Shown here piece after piece: positions 8,013 to 17,373 of a stretch of 39,892 nt of DNA. A program made the position numbers and the translations under genes. Source of the DNA: Thiomicrorhabdus heinhorstiae (GTDB lineage: Bacteria > Pseudomonadota > Gammaproteobacteria > Thiomicrospirales > Thiomicrospiraceae); the NCBI RefSeq assembly GCF_013391765.2, contig NZ_JACBGI020000024.1, forward strand, positions 1 through 39,892, given 5' to 3'. The stretch's first letter is position 1, and each line of letters begins with the position of its first letter. The notes under the pieces were generated by a model. That model saw only the letters and a list, made by a program, of their open reading frames with translations, ran no database searches and was not told where the DNA came from.

Positions 8013-9197
8013 TTACTCCACTAAATCATAAAACGGCTTGTTGGTCAGTTTTTTTAGGTCGGCGCTCAATAAAGTTTCGACGATTAGGTGCGCGCTGTCA
8101 CCCTGCCCATACAAACTCGGGCGGGTTTTGCTCACAGCCTGATGCGCGTCGCCCATGGCCAGAGTGATCGCTTCGGTAATGGCTTTCGGGCTTTCGGAGC
8201 AATCGATCACCGAAGGCGCCTTTAAACGTCCGTCCTGCCGTGATCCGATATTGACTGTCGCCGTGCCCATCGCAGGGGCTTCGATAATGCCGCTTGAGGA
8301 GTTGCCCAACACCAGGGTAGCGACTTTCATTAAACTCAAATACCTTTGCGAACCAAGCGAACTGACCGTTTTGACGTGAAGGTCGGTTGCTGATGCCCAA
8401 TAATTAATCAACGTTTGCAGCTGCGCGCCATGCGCATCGGCATTCGAACCGGTCCAGATAATCCTCGCTTGAGGAAAAGCCTCCAGCGCAGCAAACAGAT
8501 TGTGAACCGCTTCGATTCCGCTGGATTCTCCCCAGGTGACCGGATGGTAGGTCACCAGAAAAATCGGTGTTTTCTCATCGCCGAGATCAAGTTGCAGATC
8601 ATTGCTTAACTGCTGGCGATTCCGGTAATCGATCCTTGAAATCAGATCCAGACCGGGTGCGCCGACATTGAAAACACGCTCGGGAAGCTCACCCAACTGA
8701 ATGACTCTTTTTCGATAAGGCTCGGCGGCAACAAAGTGCAGATGCGCCATCTTGGTAATCGCATGTCGCAAGGCGTCATCGATCGCCCCCGAAGTAACTT
8801 CACCGCCGTGAATATGCGCCAGCGGATAGTGCAAAAACAGCGCAGTCTGCGCTGCAGCAAAAATCTCGTAACGGTCGCCAAGAAGCAGTATTACATCCGG
8901 TTGCAGTCTGCGAAATGCCTCGGCAAAACTTCCAATACCGCGAGCAACCGACAGAGCAACCTGTTTTTGTGGGTCCTGATCATCCAGCGTATTCAGAGTT
9001 TCCACCCGGGCCGAGATTTCAAAACCGTCGGTTTCAATCTGCTGTACTGTCATACCGAACTGCTCGCTTAAATGCGCAGCACAAACCACCAGCTGTAATT
9101 CGGCATTGGGGTGGGCTTGAAGTTCGCGCAAAGTCTGATACAACAAGCCGTATTCCGCCCGTGTACCGGTGACCACACAGATTTTTTTAGGATTCAA
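8013..9197 (-). CDS. legG: UDP/GDP-sugar 2-epimerase, hydrolysing (NeuC/LegG type)
   Basis: About 394 aa. The start KKICVVTGTRAEYGLLY is the NeuC-family nucleotide-sugar epimerase signature. It is followed by LLLGDRYEIFAAA, IHGGEVTSGAIDDALRHA and, near the C-terminus, LVLGNSSSGIIEAP. LegG hydrolyses and epimerises the diacetylated nucleotide sugar to free 6-deoxy-mannose-type diamine for LegI. The best start is a TTG at 9197 with GGGAG 6 nt upstream, overlapping the end of legI by 11 nt and suggesting translational coupling. ATG at 9215 is an alternative with a much shorter spacing. The family call is firm. Confidence 0.87.
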   Translation of the reverse strand: MNPKKICVVTGTRAEYGLLYQTLRELQAHPNAELQLVVCAAHLSEQFGMTVQQIETDGFEISARVETLNTLDDQDPQKQVALSVARGIGSFAEAFRRLQPDVILLLGDRYEIFAAAQTALFLHYPLAHIHGGEVTSGAIDDALRHAITKMAHLHFVAAEPYRKRVIQLGELPERVFNVGAPGLDLISRIDYRNRQQLSNDLQLDLGDEKTPIFLVTYHPVTWGESSGIEAVHNLFAALEAFPQARIIWTGSNADAHGAQLQTLINYWASATDLHVKTVSSLGSQRYLSLMKVATLVLGNSSSGIIEAPAMGTATVNIGSRQDGRLKAPSVIDCSESPKAITEAITLAMGDAHQAVSKTRPSLYGQGDSAHLIVETLLSADLKKLTNKPFYDLVE

Positions 9198-10188
9198 TCG
9201 CCTCTCCCTCAGCATAATCCCTCTCGACATAACTGCCGACGACCCGATCCCATTCTCGGGCAAAACGCCCGTAATTATTGCGTTTCAATGTCAAATTAGC
9301 CGGACTGAAAACTTCGCCCTTCTCTATTTTGCGCCGGGCAACGATTCGCTTGCGCGCCACCATGAGATTCTCAGCCTCTGAGTCGGTGAGAATTTTTTCT
9401 CCGGAGCCCAACGCCTGCTCGATATGACGGATTGCAGCGACCATCTGCTTCAGTTCCAGCGGTTCGAGGCTGGCAGCATGATCCGGCCCCTGCATACTTC
9501 GATCCAGAGTAAAGTGCTTTTCAATAATTTTTGCACCCATCGCCGCTGCGGCAATCGGAACTTCTATCCCCAAACTGTGATCGGACAGGCCGACTTTAAC
9601 CTCAAACGTCTCTTTCAACGTCAACATCGCTTTAAGGTTGACATCCTTATAAGGGGTCGGATAGGCGGTATTAGCGTGCAAAATGGTTAAATTACTTTTA
9701 TCCAAACCGCCTTCAAGAAGCGTATGGACCGCAAAAGCGACCTCTTCCAGATCGCCCATGCCGGTAGAAAGAATCGTGGCCTGATTGAAGCGCGCAATAT
9801 GCCGCAGGTAAGGCACGGACAGCAATTCACCGGACGGAATCTTCCAGCGGCGCATTCCCAGATTGTGCAACAGATCAATACTGCTATCATCAAAAGGTGT
9901 CGACATAAACTCAATGCCTTTTTGACGACAGTAATCCATTAATTCGACATGCGCTTTTGCCGGTAATTCAAGTCGTTTAAGCATCGCATACTGGCTTTCT
10001 GCCAAACCGCTGTTTTCACGCTGATAATCGGCTTGCTTGGCGGTTTCGGTTACCAGTTCGTCGGTATCGAACGTCTGAAATTTGACTGCGTCGGCACCCG
10101 CTTCGACTGCGGCATCCACCAGTGCCAGAGCTTGTTGAAAATCGCCGTTATGATTGACACCGGCTTCGGCAATGATAAACACCCTCAT
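9187..10188 (-). CDS. legI: N,N'-diacetyllegionaminic acid synthase (NeuB family)
   Basis: 333 aa. All canonical NeuB motifs are present: IAEAGVNHNG (6-15), KFQTF, STPFD (96-100), KIPSGE, ILSTGM, TAYPTPY, GLSDH (H204) and IIEKHFTLD (H225), then a C-terminal SAF domain (about 275-333). The enzyme condenses the free 2,4-diacetamido sugar with PEP. The ATG at 10188 overlaps the stop of the acetyltransferase gene by 4 nt (ATGA), typical of coupled translation; an upstream in-frame start would run into that gene. The intact metal-binding histidines contrast with the divergent paralogue at 6191-7228. Confidence 0.93.
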   Translation of the reverse strand: MRVFIIAEAGVNHNGDFQQALALVDAAVEAGADAVKFQTFDTDELVTETAKQADYQRENSGLAESQYAMLKRLELPAKAHVELMDYCRQKGIEFMSTPFDDSSIDLLHNLGMRRWKIPSGELLSVPYLRHIARFNQATILSTGMGDLEEVAFAVHTLLEGGLDKSNLTILHANTAYPTPYKDVNLKAMLTLKETFEVKVGLSDHSLGIEVPIAAAAMGAKIIEKHFTLDRSMQGPDHAASLEPLELKQMVAAIRHIEQALGSGEKILTDSEAENLMVARKRIVARRKIEKGEVFSPANLTLKRNNYGRFAREWDRVVGSYVERDYAEGEAIES

Positions 10189-10817
10189 TTGCACACCCCC
10201 GTGTAGGTTTCGGCCTGCGACAGCGAATTGAGAATCAGGGCTCCGGCCCCTACGATTGCTCCTGCTGCGATTCGACACCCCTGTTTGACCACCGCCCCGC
10301 TACCGATCAAACAACCGGCACCGACTTCGACGTTACCGTTAATAATCGAACCGGTTGCCAGGTGGACATGCTGTTCAATCCGACTATCGTGCTCAACTAA
10401 GACTTTGGAGTTGATAATGCAGTGTTCGCCGATCCGGGCATAAGCGTTAACTAAAGCGTGATGCATTACAATGCACCCAGCACCGATTTGCGCTGTTGGT
10501 GAGACATACGCATAAGGGGAAACAATCGCCGGGAAAATGGCGCCCAATCCATCCAGTCTCTGCTGAAGCCTGCGGCGGATGCCCGCGCTTTTGACATGAC
10601 CGACGGTGATAAGGCAGTGTGGCGTCTGTTCAAGTAGTTGCGGAAGATCGGCATCATACCCGACAACTGGATAACCGGTTGAATCGGTAATAGCTGCACC
10701 ATTTGCTTCAACAATGCCGACTATCCGAAAACGCCCTTCCGTTTCTATTACATCGATACAGCTGCGGCAATGACCTCCGCCGCCGATCAGTAACAGAGGC
10801 AGCTTCGTCTCAGACAC
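10185..10817 (-). CDS. legH: Sugar O/N-acetyltransferase, left-handed beta-helix (NeuD/LegH type)
   Basis: About 210 aa. The N-terminal nucleotide-type fold starts LLLIGGGGHCRSCIDVIE, typical of NeuD/PglD acyltransferases. The second half shows hexapeptide repeats (AQIGAGCIVMHHALVNAYA, GEHCIINSKVLVEHDS with the catalytic His, GNVEVGAGCLIGSGAVV). In this pathway it acetylates the C4 amino group installed by LegC. The GTG at 10817, with GGAG 6 nt upstream, is preferred over GTG at 10829; it overlaps the end of legC by 8 nt. PglD-like proteins in pseudaminate or bacillosamine loci look alike, so the substrate is set by the neighbours. Confidence 0.85.
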   Translation of the reverse strand: MSETKLPLLLIGGGGHCRSCIDVIETEGRFRIVGIVEANGAAITDSTGYPVVGYDADLPQLLEQTPHCLITVGHVKSAGIRRRLQQRLDGLGAIFPAIVSPYAYVSPTAQIGAGCIVMHHALVNAYARIGEHCIINSKVLVEHDSRIEQHVHLATGSIINGNVEVGAGCLIGSGAVVKQGCRIAAGAIVGAGALILNSLSQAETYTGVCK

Positions 10818-11967
10818 AGCGTACTCCACTTGGCAGGTTGACGATCTGTTCAGCCAGCTGTTCGGTAACCGGCAAATGGTCGCGCAAGGTCGATTGGTAA
10901 GGTTTCAAAAGATGCATCGGCGTCCATAAGGGCCGTGTCTGAATAGAGCGTTTATTGGTATATTCAAGAAATTCGTCGCGTTCAGCCTTGGATGGGAAGC
11001 GCAGGGCATTCAGCCAGAAGTTTGGCTGACTGTTCTGCGGAGCAGGCAAGCAATCGAATTCTTCGAAACTGGCACACAGGTGCTGATATTCGGAAGCAAG
11101 TAAGCGTTTCTCTTTTAAGAAGTCCGCCAGCTTGGCCAACTGCGCCAACCCGAGCGCAGCGTTCAAGTTCGGCATTCGTAGATTATAAGCCGCTTCATCG
11201 TGCTCGAATAACCACGCATGCGGCATTTTTGCCGTGGTACTCAAATGCTTGGCTTCATACGCCAGTTCATCCGAGTCGGTCAGCAACATTCCGCCCCCAC
11301 CGGTGGTGATCACTTTATTTCCGTTAAAACTGAGCACACCGATATCGCCGAAAGAACCCAAATGGCGCTCATAGTATCGACTTCCCAAAGCTTCTGCGGC
11401 ATCTTCCAGAACAGCAATTCCGTACTGGCGGCAAAGTTTGCAGATACGGTCTATCTCCGCCGGGAAGCCAAGCGTATGCATCGGCATACAGACACGGATG
11501 ATTTTCCCGCTGGAAATATGAATGCATTCGCCGTCCTCGATCCGGGTTTCGTTTTCCAGAAAGTGCGCTAATTTTTGCGCCGACAAGCCTAAATTATTTT
11601 CATCCACATCCAACAGATAGGGATCTGCATGATGCATTTTGACTGCATTCAGGGTTGCAACAAAGGTTAAAGACTGAGTTAAAACCAAATCGCCCGGTTG
11701 AACGCCCAACAGGCGCAGTCCCAAATACAGGCCCAGCGTACCGTTGGTCACCGCGATGGCATGCTTGACTCCACAGTAGGCGGCAATCTGATTTTCCAGT
11801 TGATCGACATATTTCCCGACCGATGAAACAAACGTCGAATCAATGCAATCAATCAGCATTTTCTTTTCCGTCTGCCCGAGACAAGGCGCATGCAGCGGGA
11901 TAGCTTCCTTGCTTTGGTAATGCTCGCGAATAAACGCGATTAATTCGTCGTAAACCTTATTAGACAT
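10810..11967 (-). CDS. legC: PLP-dependent sugar 4-aminotransferase (LegC family)
   Basis: 385 aa in the DegT/DnrJ/EryC1/StrS superfamily. It shows AVTNGTLGLYLGLRLLG, the acidic VLEDAAEALGS cofactor motif and SFNGNKVITTGGGG with the Schiff-base lysine. The HAPCLGQTEKKMLIDCIDST start is the LegC-type N-terminus. It transaminates the 4-keto sugar made by LegB. The ATG lies inside the last codons of legB (8-nt overlap), so the two are likely coupled. Confidence 0.9.
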   Translation of the reverse strand: MSNKVYDELIAFIREHYQSKEAIPLHAPCLGQTEKKMLIDCIDSTFVSSVGKYVDQLENQIAAYCGVKHAIAVTNGTLGLYLGLRLLGVQPGDLVLTQSLTFVATLNAVKMHHADPYLLDVDENNLGLSAQKLAHFLENETRIEDGECIHISSGKIIRVCMPMHTLGFPAEIDRICKLCRQYGIAVLEDAAEALGSRYYERHLGSFGDIGVLSFNGNKVITTGGGGMLLTDSDELAYEAKHLSTTAKMPHAWLFEHDEAAYNLRMPNLNAALGLAQLAKLADFLKEKRLLASEYQHLCASFEEFDCLPAPQNSQPNFWLNALRFPSKAERDEFLEYTNKRSIQTRPLWTPMHLLKPYQSTLRDHLPVTEQLAEQIVNLPSGVRCV

Positions 11968-12973
11968 TATATTGTCCCGCCTTGTATCTCCGAAGGTTGT
12001 CCGGATCGGTAAACCAATCGATCGTGTGCTGCAAGCCCTGGCGCAGATCGTATTCGGGTTCGAAATCGGTCAGTTCACGGATCAGACGATTGTCGCACCA
12101 CAAGCGAAAAACCTCGGAGTCTTTCGGTCTGAGCCTTTGCGCATCTTGCACAAACTCAACATCGCTGCCCATTAATTCTTTAATCAATTCGAGCGTATCC
12201 TGCACCGAAATTTCGAAATTCGAACCGATGTTCACGGTCTGCCCCACCGTTGCCTGTGAAGCGGCAATAGTCATCATGCCCCGACAGGTATCAAGCACAT
12301 AGTTGAAATCTCTGGTCGGCGAAGTATCACCGAGTTGAATCTGTTTCATCCCCTGAGCAATCTGGGTAATGATCGTCGGGATGACCGCTCTGGCCGATTG
12401 ACGCGGACCATAGGTGTTGAATGGACGGGCAATGCACACCGGTAATTCGAAGGCATTGTAATAGCTCATCGCCATCGAATCGGCACCAATTTTACTAGCG
12501 CTATACGGGGATTGTGGTTGCAGCGGATGTTTTTCGTCGATCGGCACATATTGCGCCGTGCCGTACACTTCAGAAGTAGAAGTATGCATTAGCCGCTCAA
12601 CGCCGTTATCGAGACAGGCTTGGGCGATATTCAAAGTTCCCTGCACATTGGTTTCGACGTAGGATGCGGGCGCAGCGTAGGAGTACGGAATAGCGATCAG
12701 AGCGGCGAGATGAAATACGGTGTGGCAATCGCGAGTTGCCTGACGGCATAGAAAAGGATCGCGAATATCGCCGGGCAAAACTTCGATCTGCTCGGCCCAA
12801 GGCGACTGATCGAGCCATCCCCAGCTGTTGAAGGAGTTATACAACACCAAAGCGCGAACTTCTGCACCTGCAGCGGCAAGCAACTCAACCAGATGCGAGC
12901 CGATAAAACCATCGGCTCCGGTCACCAAGACTTTTTTGCCCTGCCAAAAATCCCGATAATTATTTTGATTCAT
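11960..12973 (-). CDS. legB: NAD-dependent GDP/UDP-N-acetylglucosamine 4,6-dehydratase (LegB)
   Basis: 337 aa extended short-chain dehydrogenase. The Rossmann motif VTGADGFIGSHL (about 17-28), the active-site TSTSEVYG and the catalytic YSASK are all in place, with RPFNTYGPRQSARAVIPT typical of LegB. It performs the first committed step toward legionaminic acid. It is the first gene of the glycosylation operon; the 152-nt gap upstream to the transglycosylase gene shows no convincing sigma54 or sigma28 site and no strong terminator, so read-through from the flgIJKL unit is possible. Confidence 0.9.
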   Translation of the reverse strand: MNQNNYRDFWQGKKVLVTGADGFIGSHLVELLAAAGAEVRALVLYNSFNSWGWLDQSPWAEQIEVLPGDIRDPFLCRQATRDCHTVFHLAALIAIPYSYAAPASYVETNVQGTLNIAQACLDNGVERLMHTSTSEVYGTAQYVPIDEKHPLQPQSPYSASKIGADSMAMSYYNAFELPVCIARPFNTYGPRQSARAVIPTIITQIAQGMKQIQLGDTSPTRDFNYVLDTCRGMMTIAASQATVGQTVNIGSNFEISVQDTLELIKELMGSDVEFVQDAQRLRPKDSEVFRLWCDNRLIRELTDFEPEYDLRQGLQHTIDWFTDPDNLRRYKAGQYNV

Positions 12974-13125
12974 GGATGCTCCCGAAGGCAGATTTTTTCA
13001 AGACGCTGCATGCATTCCATAAGGTACGTTAAAGCTCGCACAGCTGCAAGAGTCGAACTTAAATTTTTGTCGTAAATTGTTGGTTTTTTATGAAAGAAGG
13101 TCGAGAAAGCGGCTTGAAAAAATCA

Positions 13126-14445
13126 TCACACACGAATTTGATCTTTACCGAGCCAGCGTTGATAACGGTTTTTCGCCTGCAGAACTTTATGAATATAACC
13201 CCGTGTCTCTTCAGCCGGATGATAGAACCGCAGTTTCTGATAGATTTGTCGCAAAGAAAGGCGATTTAACTGTTCTATCGCCGCATCTTCGCCGACGCCA
13301 AACAGAGACAAGGCAGAAGAAAGCCCACCGTTGTATGCGGCGATGGCCACCAGCTCTCGCGCCTCCAGATTATTGATCTGCTTTAAATAGTGATTTTGCA
13401 GCAGGCTCAAGTAGGCAGTTCCCATACGAATATTGGCTTGCGGATTGAAGAGTTCTCCATGGCTCGGTTTACCCGAACGGTGATCTACCAGCTGATAAAC
13501 GTCGCGACCTGCGGCATCTGCCTTAATTTGCATTAAACCAAGTGCATTGCTGCGGCTGACAGCCCGAGAATTAAAACCGCTTTCAACTTCCATAACCGCA
13601 TAGATCAACGCTTGCGGTATGGAAAACTCATCTGAAAAGCGCTGAACCCATTGGCGATAAGGACGTGCCCGATGAGGCAACTCCGTCATATCCAGAGGAA
13701 CTTTCAATATCTGATACTGACCCAGGGGCCCAAATTTCGGCGGCGAACTTTCCAATAGATGACGGGCATAGGCACTGGCCTGTGCCGGATAACGAATTTC
13801 CTGGCCCGTCGCATCTCTGACCCATCCCAGTAAAAACGGTTCGGCAGCCAGATCCAGAGGCTCACGGGTCAGTGGCAAGACATTATCCGGCGCTTGATTA
13901 CTTAATAAAACCCGGCTAACCGCCCGTAAGAAATTTCCGTGCGTAGCCAAGGTATTCGGCAAGCCGATTTCAAGATAATTTTGCTGATCACCTCTTTTCG
14001 CACTGTCCTGCCGCCACTTAACGAAAGCTTGCGGTTTTCCTGATTGGGCGTTCTCTTCCCGCGAGGGGTTCAGAGGTATTGCAGATTTTTGTACAGGAGC
14101 AGAGGGGTTAGGGTTGATCACGACAGCTTCGGAAACGGCGATCTTTTGTTGTTCGATCTGGGAAGGTAAAGTCATTTTCGGCGAGGATGCCAGATTAACC
14201 GAGGCGTTGATATTCAACTCGGGGGCTTGTTCTTTATATCCGACTGGAGGCGCTTGAACCCTGTCAGTAGAAACCATTGCAGTTTGTCCGCTGACAAACG
14301 GTAGCGACATTGCACTTGCCCGAGATGAAGAGATTGAATTTAAGATTTGCGGGCTTTGCGCCAGCCAGTCACTTAGCGAGAAAACGCCTGCACAGAGAAG
14401 CAGCACTGAGATAACAGAAACATTTTTCAGGCTGAGACTTCCCAT
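13126..14445 (-). CDS. Lytic murein transglycosylase, MltC-like (SLT domain)
   Basis: 439 aa. A single hydrophobic segment at residues 7-24 (VSVISVLLLCAGVFSL) acts as signal or anchor. A Pro/Ser-rich stretch of about 130 residues follows, then a MltC-type region and a C-terminal SLT domain. The catalytic Glu is in YAVMEVESGFNSRAVS, followed by ALGLMQI, NIRMGTAYLSLL and AAYNGG, the conserved lysozyme-fold motifs of family 1. It cleaves peptidoglycan glycan strands in the periplasm. It lies 34 nt after flgL on the same strand, and the FlgJ encoded upstream lacks a hydrolase domain, so a role in opening the wall for the flagellar rod is a reasonable inference. General cell-wall recycling is the alternative. 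Confidence 0.82.
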   Translation of the reverse strand: MGSLSLKNVSVISVLLLCAGVFSLSDWLAQSPQILNSISSSRASAMSLPFVSGQTAMVSTDRVQAPPVGYKEQAPELNINASVNLASSPKMTLPSQIEQQKIAVSEAVVINPNPSAPVQKSAIPLNPSREENAQSGKPQAFVKWRQDSAKRGDQQNYLEIGLPNTLATHGNFLRAVSRVLLSNQAPDNVLPLTREPLDLAAEPFLLGWVRDATGQEIRYPAQASAYARHLLESSPPKFGPLGQYQILKVPLDMTELPHRARPYRQWVQRFSDEFSIPQALIYAVMEVESGFNSRAVSRSNALGLMQIKADAAGRDVYQLVDHRSGKPSHGELFNPQANIRMGTAYLSLLQNHYLKQINNLEARELVAIAAYNGGLSSALSLFGVGEDAAIEQLNRLSLRQIYQKLRFYHPAEETRGYIHKVLQAKNRYQRWLGKDQIRV

Positions 14446-14479
14446 CTACCGCTCCGCATCCTGATTTAATTCCTTGTCA

Positions 14480-15481
14480 TTACAAGTAATTAAACAAGCT
14501 TAAACTCTGTACCCGAGTATAAATTTGTTGCGCGATCTGAAGCGCATTTTGACTTTGAGTCAAATCGGTAATCCCCTGGACGGCGTCCATGTCTTCAAGA
14601 TTCTGACGACGTTCTTCCAGACTCAATTTAAAAGATTCTCCGGCATTGTATTGCGATTCAATTCGATTCTGACGCCCACCGACTTCAGCAAGTACAACGG
14701 ACTGTTGCTGAATAGATGAATCAATGTCTTGGATAATTCCGTCACTTGGCGCCGTACCGGCTTCCAATTGATTCTTGAACTCAACCAATGTATTAAGGAT
14801 ATTTTTGTCGACGCCTGCTGGTAAAGAATTACCCTCAACTGCAAACACTTTAGCTCCGTTATCGGTAGTGCGAACTCGACTGGAATCACCGCTATCGTCG
14901 GGAGAAACCTGGTTATCGTTGTCGAATCCGATCTGTACGAAACGCGCTCCGAAATTAGCTTGAGGATCGTATTCCGGCTCCCCGATTAAATTATCGCTGC
15001 CAATATAGGCGTAATATCCGGGATTGGTCGGATCCTCGACAAAAACCGAATCGGCATTGACGCTGCTACCGGCAAATATTTTTTCTCCATCGGCAGTCGT
15101 GTAATTCATCATGCTTTTAACCTGATCGATCAACTGGCCGACTTCTTCCGCAGCGGCTTTACGATTATCGGCATTGTAGGTATCACTCGACATTTGCACA
15201 GCTAATACCCGCGCCCGCTGTAAAGAGGAAGTAATGTCGCTAATCGCAGTCTCTTCCTGAGATAGCTGAGTCTGAGCATAAGTGCCGTTGGTCGCAAACT
15301 GATCGATCATCGACATAGTATTTTTCAACGAGTGAATTTGCGAGGCCGCAACCGGGTCGTCACTGGCAGCATTGACACGTTTTCCGGTACTCAACTGTAG
15401 CTGCAGCTTCAAAATATCTTCCTGATGTTTCTGAATCGAACTGATACTCTGGCTGTTAAATTGATTAGTCGAAACTCTCAT
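14480..15481 (-). CDS. flgL: Flagellar hook-filament junction protein FlgL
   Basis: 333 aa. It begins MRVSTNQFNSQSISSIQKHQ and has LQLQLSTGKRVNAASDDPVAA, the flagellin-like D0/D1 start of FlgL. The C-terminus (GITDLTQSQNALQIAQQIYTR) forms the matching helix. It is the second junction protein (HAP3) between hook and filament. It lies 4 nt after flgK with AGAGGAT as ribosome site. Length is usual for the family. Confidence 0.93.
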   Translation of the reverse strand: MRVSTNQFNSQSISSIQKHQEDILKLQLQLSTGKRVNAASDDPVAASQIHSLKNTMSMIDQFATNGTYAQTQLSQEETAISDITSSLQRARVLAVQMSSDTYNADNRKAAAEEVGQLIDQVKSMMNYTTADGEKIFAGSSVNADSVFVEDPTNPGYYAYIGSDNLIGEPEYDPQANFGARFVQIGFDNDNQVSPDDSGDSSRVRTTDNGAKVFAVEGNSLPAGVDKNILNTLVEFKNQLEAGTAPSDGIIQDIDSSIQQQSVVLAEVGGRQNRIESQYNAGESFKLSLEERRQNLEDMDAVQGITDLTQSQNALQIAQQIYTRVQSLSLFNYL

Positions 15482-15485
15482 AACC

Positions 15486-17339
15486 TTATCCTCTTACCAC
15501 GCCCAGTAATGTCTGGAACAGTGATTGCGAAGTCGAAATAATTTGTGCAGCAGCCTCGTAAGCCTGCTGAAAGCGCAATAAATTTGCTGCTTCCTCATCC
15601 AGATTGACTCCCGAAATTGATTCTCGCTGCTCGCTCAATTGGGAGTAAACGCTGTTTTGCGCACTAAGCTGAATATCGGAACTACGCACATAGGTACCAA
15701 CATTCGTCGTCATCAAAGAGTAAGCGCCCAGTAAGGTTTCCGAAGCTTGTCCATTATTATCGGCCAGTAACAAATTTCTTGACTGTAAACCGGCCAGATT
15801 GGCGATATTCACATTATCACCATCCCCTGCCGCTGCCGGCACTTCATCATCTAAAGAACCGTCCGAGTTGCTGTCTACCGGACTTTGTCCTCGCGCAGCG
15901 ATCAAATCAGGATCATCAATTTCCAAAGCGAAATCACTCAACATCTGCTTATGTGGCTGGACCAGAAATCGGTCATTTTCAGCCGGCGCCGCTGTGACGG
16001 ACGTAAAATCAAAATTAAAACCATCAACATTCGCGCTGCTACCGCGCGCGACTGAAACCGGATTTCCGGAAGAATCGACAATCGGAGCACTGGTTTTATA
16101 GTCGAAAAAGTCGAATGAATCGGTTGCCGAGTTGTAACGCAGCTCGTACTCTTTCGCTTCCAATTGGCTGATCTGATCCAGCGCATTCTCGAAATAAGTC
16201 TGTTTATCACCGTAAGTTGCCGGCTGGCCATTAATACCCACACCATCATACGGTGGTTCGGATACGCCGGCATTCGGATTAAAACTTACCGAAATCTGCG
16301 AACCGGAAGCCGTCCCCTGGTTCGCGGCATTATCCAACGCACTCATACTCAGTGGCGTAAAGTAATTGCCGCCCGCATCACCATTTGCATCGTAACCCTG
16401 ATAATGCTGCCAGTTGGTCGCCGCCGCTAAACCATTTAACATCAGACCAAGATCGTTTTCCGCTTGATCAAGCATATTGCTTCTGAAATCAAGAACACCG
16501 CCAAGTTCACCACCACTGATGCGATCACTGACCGACTGACGCTGGCCGTTTAAGGTCATATACACTTCCTGACGGTTTTCATCACCATAGGCACTGGATC
16601 CCACCTCAAGACGCGACAGGGAATTGTCGCTTAATAGCGGTAAACGACCGTTCCCCGTATGAATATCAACGCTACCGTCTTCCTGCTTATAGACCTGAAT
16701 ATCGATGTACTGGCTCAACTCGAGAATCGCCTGGTCACGCTGATCCAGAAGATCATTCGGCGTTTGCTGGCCGACCGCTTCTGCACGTTGCACCTGCTGA
16801 TTAATGGCCTGGATCGATTCCAGACGGCTATTCACTTCACCGACCAGATCGCCGATATAACTGTTAACCTGATTATGAGTATCCTGCAGAATGGTTGACA
16901 GATTGCCGATATGACTTTCCAGATTGGTCGACTCGTCAAGCATAACCTGGCGCGCGGAAGTGGACGTCGGGTTATTGGCCACCGTCTGCACGGCTTCGAA
17001 AAACTGCTGAATAAAGGTCTGCACACCTTCATCATTACTGGAAATCACCCCCTCAACCTGCTGAGCCAATTGAGATTGAGTATCGTAGCGCGAAACCAAA
17101 GACTGGCTGGTATTAAGCTGAGACTGAATATAATCGGCATGAATTCGGGTAATGGAGTCGACCGTTGAACCACCGCCCAGAAAAGCGGAACCAACCACAT
17201 TCGGAGTATTGCTGCTAATCTCCGCTCTTTGTCGGCTATAGCCTTCTGTCGTCACATTTGCGACGTTATGGCTGGTTACGTCCAACGCCTTTTTAAAAGT
17301 GTTCGTCGCAACGGTTCCGATGGTTAACATATCTGCCAT
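15486..17339 (-). CDS. flgK: Flagellar hook-associated protein FlgK
   Basis: 617 aa. The N-terminus has TNTFKKALDVTSHNVANVTTEGYSR-type rod/hook motif (SHNVANVTTEGYSRQRAEIS). The C-terminus has SGVNLDEEAANLLRFQQAYEAAAQIISTSQ split across the typical terminal helix (motif LDEEAANLLRFQQAYEAAA). It is the first hook-filament junction protein (HAP1). It is encoded between flgJ and flgL with 34-nt and 4-nt gaps, in the unit driven from the flgI promoter. Confidence 0.95.
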   Translation of the reverse strand: MADMLTIGTVATNTFKKALDVTSHNVANVTTEGYSRQRAEISSNTPNVVGSAFLGGGSTVDSITRIHADYIQSQLNTSQSLVSRYDTQSQLAQQVEGVISSNDEGVQTFIQQFFEAVQTVANNPTSTSARQVMLDESTNLESHIGNLSTILQDTHNQVNSYIGDLVGEVNSRLESIQAINQQVQRAEAVGQQTPNDLLDQRDQAILELSQYIDIQVYKQEDGSVDIHTGNGRLPLLSDNSLSRLEVGSSAYGDENRQEVYMTLNGQRQSVSDRISGGELGGVLDFRSNMLDQAENDLGLMLNGLAAATNWQHYQGYDANGDAGGNYFTPLSMSALDNAANQGTASGSQISVSFNPNAGVSEPPYDGVGINGQPATYGDKQTYFENALDQISQLEAKEYELRYNSATDSFDFFDYKTSAPIVDSSGNPVSVARGSSANVDGFNFDFTSVTAAPAENDRFLVQPHKQMLSDFALEIDDPDLIAARGQSPVDSNSDGSLDDEVPAAAGDGDNVNIANLAGLQSRNLLLADNNGQASETLLGAYSLMTTNVGTYVRSSDIQLSAQNSVYSQLSEQRESISGVNLDEEAANLLRFQQAYEAAAQIISTSQSLFQTLLGVVRG

Positions 17340-17373
17340 GGGTCTATCCTGTTGATCCTAAGATCTATTCTGC

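Noticed and set aside
12998-13015. GG-N10-GC arrangement upstream of legB as a sigma54 promoter
   Set aside because: The bases around it (GGAATGCATGCAGC) match neither TGGCAC nor TTGC; chance spacing is likely.
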